Below, one piece after another: positions 58,101-64,000 of a stretch of 64,000 nucleotides of DNA; within the stretch, counting starts at the first letter, position 1, and each line of letters starts with the position of its first letter. The notes beneath the pieces are model-generated. The model was not told where the DNA came from, did no database searches, and saw only the letters and a program-made list of their open reading frames with translations. The DNA is from Turbatrix aceti (lineage: Eukaryota; Nematoda; Chromadorea; Rhabditida; Panagrolaimidae), in assembly GCA_963969345.1 (NCBI GenBank), contig OZ017767.1, positions 8,931,547 through 8,995,546 of the forward strand, in the 5' to 3' direction. The translations under genes and the position numbers were made by a program.

Positions 58101-61100
58101 GACATCACTTCTGACTTTCAGGTTTGTTGCAAATTTTTTTTTTTTATGAATAATATTTTTATAAATTTTTTTTTATAAAATTTTTTTTATTTTTTTTAAA
58201 AAAGCTTGTTTTGGGAGAAAATTTGGAGCCTAAACATTTCCTGTTTGTTTGCACGATGAAAAAAAAATTATGCAAATTTTATTGAAGCATGTCCGATTTT
58301 TGGCACGCTTCAAATTATTGTAATTCAAATAAAATTTTTTTTTGGCAAATGGGAGCAATGTCTTGGGGGTAACAATTTTTTTATTGGCTTACACTTTTTC
58401 TACCAGGAAGTAAAAGTAAACTTTTATGTGTGGTAAAAAAAGGAAAAACAAATATTTATGGACGAGGAAGCATAATTGATGGTTGTCGGTTGGTTTAATG
58501 ATTGTTCGGAGGGAAAAATGATCAATCATACATTCATACTTTTTTTGGTCTTTTGCTCTTTTGGGGTCCACGTTTCTGAGTTTTTTTGATAGCCGAGGCG
58601 CAAAGAAAGATATAAATCCCATGAATCTGGATGCTATGACATGCAATAAAAAATATCGTATACTCAAGGGTATAAATTGCAATGCCAAAGTTTTTTGATG
58701 TGAATAATAAATTTTTTTTATAGGCAATTGTTTTTATGTACGAACAATTTTTTGTTGCAAAAGAGCGACAAGATCAAAAATGGCAACATTGGCAATAATT
58801 CGGGATTATTTTATTTTTGGTCTTAGCACGATTTTTTTGTTGCATTACGGTAACTGGAAACGAACTTGGATCAGTTTTACAAAAAAATTGTTGATTTGTT
58901 TTTTTAAATTACGATAAAAAATTGAAACGCCTCCGTCAAGCTGGATTCATGTGAATTTTTTTTTTGAAGAACATTTTTTCTCTCGGGAATTTTTTTGACG
59001 GGAGTTACAAAAACAGAATAGCTTTTTTAACAACTTGTTGTTTTCTTTTTACAACTTGATCGAAGTTGTATCACTTTATGTAATTGAGTAAAAACAAAAT
59101 ACAGCTCCCCAGAGAAGAGATGATTTTGATTTTTGTGTTTTGTTGAGATGTCTAAAAAATTGAAAAAAAAAGAAACAATTTGAAATTTTTTTACTTTCCA
59201 CAAAAAATGCGTGGATGCAATTTTTTAAACCCACGTCAGCGCCAACGTTAACAACGTCATCGCGTAATTGAGTTTAAAGAAACAAAACCAATCGATTTAA
59301 AAAAATTGAAACCGCTAATACCCGGGGGTCTCTAAATTTTTTTGTAACCACTGACGAACGCTTGACTAAAATTGAATTATTCAGGAGTTGAAAGTTTTTT
59401 TTCCTTGTCGCACGCTATTATTTTTTTGTGTTGCCAAAAAAGGGAATCAACAATGGAGAAACTCGGAACTTGGCTTGTGAATGCCAAATTGGAGTCCAAA
59501 AATGTTTCTTTAGTGAGGCAAAAAAAAATTACAAAAGATGGAACATTTAAAAAAAAGCATAAACTGCATAACCTAAATTATGTTAAAAATTTATTTTTTG
59601 TGGAATCTAAAAAACAACTTTTTATGATTCCGATAATTGATTCAAGACATGCAAGCTGTGATTTTTGCATTTGTTGCTTGGTTCTAAATGAGTTATCAGC
59701 TTTCATGTTTGCATGTATGCATGCCGATGTTTCTGACAATTTTATCTTTTTAAACTTTTTGGCACCAAAAATCTCGAGCCAATTGCTTCTGCACTTCGGG
59801 GCAACTTGATTGGATCCGGAAAAAGATTTAATGGATTGCATTATTTGATTTTCTGGCATAGTGCAGCGCTCAAACGAAAAATTGGGGACAGCTGTGAAAA
59901 AAGTGCAAATTCGGAAAATAACGACGATTTTGTACAGAAAAACAAAATTTGAGCAATTTGAATTTAAAAATTTAAAAATTCACGTTTTTGAAGTTGAAAT
60001 ATTTTTTAGCTCGACATTTACATCTCAGAAATGTGGAACGATCCTGCCTTGGAGTACGCATGGATGAATCCGTGTAAATTTAACCTCTCGCTCAACAGTG
60101 ATTTGCTCAAAAAGCTTTGGACACCCAATAGCTGTTTTATAAATTCCAAGACAGCCTCAATTCACGAGTCACCCTTTATGAATGTCTTTCTCATGATTTA
60201 TTCAAATGGCTCAGTCTGGACTAATTACCGCCTCAAACTACAGGGACCGTGCGAAATGGATCTTACGAGGTCTGTGTTTTATTCAGAATAAAAAAAAATT
60301 GAGTGTAAAATTTTTTTTTTATTTTCGGTGATTTGAAATGTCTTTGACGAAAGTTTTGAACCGAACCGTGACAAACAAATATTCCAGTTGAGACCATCCA
60401 TAGACCAGAATGGTTTTGAGTGGAAAATTTGTTGCGCGCGTTTTTGAATTTTCAAAAAAAACTTTCACGTTAAAATTTTTTTGCGTTCATATTTGTAAAT
60501 CTTTTTTATATATTTTTAGGTTCCCATTTGACAACGTAACCTGCAAGTTGACATTTGAAAGCTTCAAGTAAGTATTTTTAGAAAAATATGTTTTATCCAA
60601 AAAAAATTTTAGTTACAACACAGACGAAGTTGAAATGTCCTGGAGCGAAATCGGGGTTTCAAAAATGCGAGAAAAAATTGAGCTTGCCGACTACGAACTT
60701 CTCGAAATCGGCAGCGAAAAAGTCAAGGTAGAATATCCCGCTGGCTTTTGGCACGAACTCTCGATGGTATTTCACTTTAAACGACGCGCAGGCTGGTACA
60801 TTCTTCAGGCATATCTTCCTACATATTTGACCATTTTTATATGTACGTTAAAATTTTTTTGGGAAAAGAGGAGAAAATCATGATTTTTTTAGCTTGGATA
60901 TCATTTGTACTCGGCACGAAAGCCATACCCGCCCGGACCATGCTCGGAGTCAACAGTCTCCTGGCTATGACTTTCCAGTTTGGTAACATTATTAGGAACC
61001 TGCCTAGAGTCAGTTACGTCAAAGCTATCGGTACGTTTAAAAAAAATTTTTTTGGTTGTATTTTTTGAACAAACAGGAAAAATGTTTGTCAAATGATTGA

Positions 61101-61815
61101 TTTTGCGATTTTGCATCCTATGCATCCTGTTCACGTGAATTTCTGATGTCCGTGTGTTTCAGATGTCTGGATGCTCTCGTGCATGACCTTTGTCTTCTGT
61201 TCGCTGCTCGAGCTCGCCTGGGTTGGGTACCTGAGTCGAGAGGACGGCAGTCCTCCTCCCCGTCCTCCACAGAATAATCAGAACGTCCGAGTTAATCCGA
61301 ACCATCACGTGTCGGTTAAGCCTGTCTCGGCGCCGGGCTGCCCACATCACTACCCCGAAAACTTCCACGAACAACAGCAACAACAGCAACAGCAGCAGGT
61401 GCACCAGCGTCACCAGGTAGACGGACTGCATCGACGCGCGACAACCGGTGGAGGATACAAAAGCATGGCCATAGACGACGAAAACACAGCCCTACTATCC
61501 GTGCCGAGAGATAACGATTACGGTTACATCCCACCGGGATTTGGACTCAACGGTAACATCAAATCCGCAATGTCGGCAATGCTCGCTGGACCGTGCTCCT
61601 GCCATCAGACAGACCGAATGCAAACTTCTGCACACGAATCCATTCTTCCGGATGAACCGCCCCTGACTGTACATGAAAATATTACCGTAGTACCGGTAAC
61701 GGTTGTCAGCGAACGCCTCGCACTCAGGATTGACAAACTTTCGTCAATCTTTTTTCCAACACTTTTTGCCATTTTTAATGTCGTTTACTGGTATCACTAC
61801 CTCGCTGAATGGTAG
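55115..61815 (+). CDS. Cys-loop ligand-gated chloride channel subunit, 581 aa
   Basis: Exons are 55115-55218, 57809-58121, 60010-60269, 60520-60567, 60613-60842, 60893-61030 and 61163-61815, all in frame. Exon 1 encodes a signal sequence ([20 protein letters not shown]); its two leftover bases AA join A of exon 2 to make Lys. The ligand-binding domain includes [20 protein letters not shown], then WNDPALEY, and the Cys loop [15 protein letters not shown] with exactly 13 residues between the Cys. TM1 is [15 protein letters not shown]. The PAR motif before TM2 ([20 protein letters not shown]) indicates anion selectivity. TM3 is [20 protein letters not shown]. The TM3-TM4 loop is about 150 residues and holds eight consecutive Gln. 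TM4 is [18 protein letters not shown]. The agonist (GABA, amine or acetylcholine) cannot be assigned. Introns 1 (2.6 kb) and 2 (1.9 kb) are unusually long here. Confidence 0.92.
55815..55937 (-). CDS. Possible antisense exon inside channel intron 1
   Basis: ATG at 55937 opens 41 codons ([20 protein letters not shown], an acidic run, then a Gln run) ending at a GTGAGT donor. Acidic and Gln stretches come from GAT and CAG triplet repeats, so this may be microsatellite translation. No next exon could be joined with confidence. Confidence 0.2.
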
Positions 61816-64000
61816 AATCTCAGGTGTTTTTTTAAATGGAAAACATGTTTATGCTTTTTTTTCTGGCATTGTGCCCGCAACGTGCGAAAAAATTGCAATT
61901 GTATTTTTTGCTTCAACAAAAAAAAATCCAGTATGCATTTTTCGCACGTTGCAAGCATACTGTAGGTGCAAAAAATATTTTTTATACAAAAAAGCTTCAA
62001 ATTATTTTTTCTTCTGGTGATTTTTTTGCTCAAGGCTTATTCATTTAAAAATAATTATTTTTTTTATCAAAAAAATGAAATAACGACTAGTTATTTCTGT
62101 ATTTTCCGCGCAATGTGCCAATATTTTTAGGTCACTAATTTTTTTGTCATTAAATCAATCTTCTTTTTTTATTTTGCCCTGTGTTTTTTTGGAAAATAAA
62201 ATTTTTATGTGAGATTTATAATAAACGATTACACGATGTTCCGAAAATTATTTGGCATTTGTATGAAAACTGTCTGATTTGTGTAAGTTCATATTCAAAC
62301 GTCAAGTGTATACCGTTGATATTCCGGTAAAGGTTAATGTACAAAAAGTGGTCCGAAAAAGCAATTTGCATTTTTGAAAACCCAGGTGCCATAAAAAAAG
62401 TTCCTAAAATTCTGAAAATTATTAATTTGTTTAGATAACATATTTTGGAACAGTTTTTTACGGTTACATAAAAATCAACGACTGTTCAAAGGCATTTTTC
62501 GTCCTTGACAATTCATCTACAATCAGGAATAATTTTTTGAATACATTGTTTACCTGACCAAATTTCTTTTTTTTTACCTCAACAATGAAACATGAAGGCT
62601 CTTTGTTCAGATCAAAAAAAAAGAAAAAAAACTAATTAAAGTCATCTGATGCCGGTGTTGCTCTGCAGAAACGAACACAATAAACGGATTACGAATAAAG
62701 ACACCACGGTTGACAAAATGGAATACATACTCGTTGTCCTTCCTGTTTCTTCTTAACTCACTCACTTTTTTTGCCAGGTGCAGCATCTGAGAAAAAAAGT
62801 AGAAGGGAGATTTTCATCTCCTTGTCTGTTGTTTGCTTGTACGTGGTCGTTTTTGTGTGTTTATGGGATTACAAGTTAGCAAGGTGGTTTTTTGGAAGGA
62901 AAGAAAGGAGTAATTCGTGATGTTTTAAATTGACAAACCGTCTTTTTTTCCTGCCTGTGTCTGTGACAACTAACTTACTAAATAACAATGAGAAAGGTCG
63001 AGGTAAAAAATCCGGAAAAATGTTTTTCCTTTACGTATTTTCAATTTTGTGAATAAAAAAATTTATGTATTCACAAAAATTTCGAAACAACTAACCCGTT
63101 ATTTTTAATTGTTAAGCTTGCGTGTTTTAACAATCGCCCAGTCAAGGGTTATTTTGTGGCAGTCTTTTTTGCCAAAACGATGTTAATTTGACTTTTTTTA
63201 TGGATCATGGCTTGTTTTTTGGTCTTTTTCGTTGATTTGGTAACGTGAGCCTAATTCTGTTTTTGAAAATATTTTTTGAAACGCCACTAAAAATCCAGGT
63301 GAATGGGATATTGTATACAACTTTTTTTCCATACCTAAAAAACGAGAAACCGCGTGGGATGAAAAAAAAATGCCGCACTCATGGCGAAATGACGTTTCAA
63401 TATTAAAAAATAATTTGTCTTGTAATTGTATAATATAACTTTCTTTTACATGACGGAAATTTGTCCTTGTGCTTTACTTACATGCGCCACGAATGTGTCT
63501 ACGTGGGTTAATAAATATAATAGATCTTGTCCAATTTTCGAAGAAAAGATAAATTAGTTCCCCGTTTTTTGCACTTTCAAAGAACACCTGACATTTGTAC
63601 TAAGCTTTAGCAGTATTTTTTTACACGTTGATAACATATACATTTATTTATCTGCACAGTAATTGCTTTATTGCACGGCGTTGTCTGAGATAAAGGTTGG
63701 CAACACCTACCTGGTTCACCTGGCTTCGGTAATTGCATAATATGTATTTTGTAATTTGATGGAGTACTAGAATGTAGGTTCATGGCAATGATTTCCAGAT
63801 ATATTATATTAAAAGGGTTGGACTTCGGGGTTCTATGATACCTGCTAGGGGTTTCGGAAAAGTATAAGACGTGTATAGTCAAATTTTTTTCTATCAGTAT
63901 GATTTTTGATTTTGTTGTCTGCAGGGCATGCAAAAAGTCGGGCTCAGCCGACTCAGCTGGGAGCATGTTTAGTTCCGCTCGATCCAAAAAATGGCATAGG
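61816..64000. other. Sequence downstream of the channel gene
   Basis: About 2.2 kb, mostly AT-rich, without a supported gene. A minus-strand open frame at 63607-63987 lacks a signal peptide, domain or splice sites. Its beginning is GC-richer (GTCGGCTGAGCCCGAC) and may be part of a repeat that continues past the window edge. Confidence 0.5.
61877..61952. repeat. 15-bp perfect inverted repeat after the channel gene
   Basis: Arms 61877-61891 (GCAACGTGCGAAAAA) and 61938-61952 are exact reverse complements around a 46-base loop, about 60 bases after the channel stop codon. GCAACGTGC also occurs near 46769 and 52604, so the arm is part of a dispersed motif. Confidence 0.8.

Noticed and set aside
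60841..61068. Open frame through the end of channel exon 5 and the following intron
   Set aside because: Correct splicing at 60842/60893 and 61030/61163 gives continuous TM1-TM3. The read-through frames stop in the introns.
63607..63987. 126-aa minus-strand open frame at the right edge
   Set aside because: No domain, signal peptide or splice sites, and the codon pattern looks random.
1..64000. tRNA, rRNA or other structured RNA genes
   Set aside because: I looked for box B (GGTTCGANTCC) and cloverleaf patterns and for rRNA-like blocks on both strands and saw none convincing. A covariance-model scan would be decisive.

Overview
The window looks like nuclear DNA of a nematode. Protein-coding exons are GC-richer islands in AT-rich, poly-T-filled sequence. 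Genes are cut by introns from about 45 bp to 2.6 kb, with GT donors and TTTTAG or TTTCAG acceptors. Several families are nematode-typical: a ground-like domain protein, a DUF229 expansion and a small secreted Cys-rich protein. Several start codons sit 1-2 bases after a CAG, as trans-spliced nematode genes often do. I cannot name the species.

Layout. 3.3-7.0 kb (+): an orphan rhodopsin-like GPCR of six exons. 7.2-7.4 kb (+): a small secreted protein that resembles half a ground-like domain. 7.5-25.6 kb: a tandem array of seven intact DUF229 genes (A-G here; six on -, F on +). They encode type II membrane or secreted proteins of 617-659 aa in the alkaline phosphatase/sulfatase superfamily. 26.0-27.2 kb (+): a full ground-like (GRL) gene. 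27.3-30.1 kb (-): a BEN-like domain protein; a broken inverted copy lies at 32.4 kb. 35.1-36.4 kb: a 1.33 kb palindromic fold-back element. 37.3-38.2 kb (+): a Cys-rich secreted protein with strong codon bias. 38.4-45.9 kb (-): an eight-exon ANGEL/CCR4-type nuclease-family gene. 47.0-48.2 kb (-): exons of an unrecognised gene. 49.6-50.8 kb: a second fold-back element whose ends are arrays of CAGCGGAG-like units. 51.1-51.3 kb (-): a 68-aa secreted peptide precursor. 55.1-61.8 kb (+): a seven-exon Cys-loop ligand-gated chloride channel subunit. The remaining sequence is AT-rich, with microsatellites and short hairpins.

Exon joins were derived by hand. For the DUF229 genes, GPCR, GRL, Cys-rich, ANGEL and channel genes, every junction is GT/AG and keeps frame, so those models are strong. 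Terminal exons, UTRs and the BEN first exon are less certain. The genes do not form an operon or one pathway. The coherent biology is the local DUF229 expansion, with its intron losses, shared intron insertion, satellite and inverted pair, and the cluster of inverted-repeat DNA elements in the right half.
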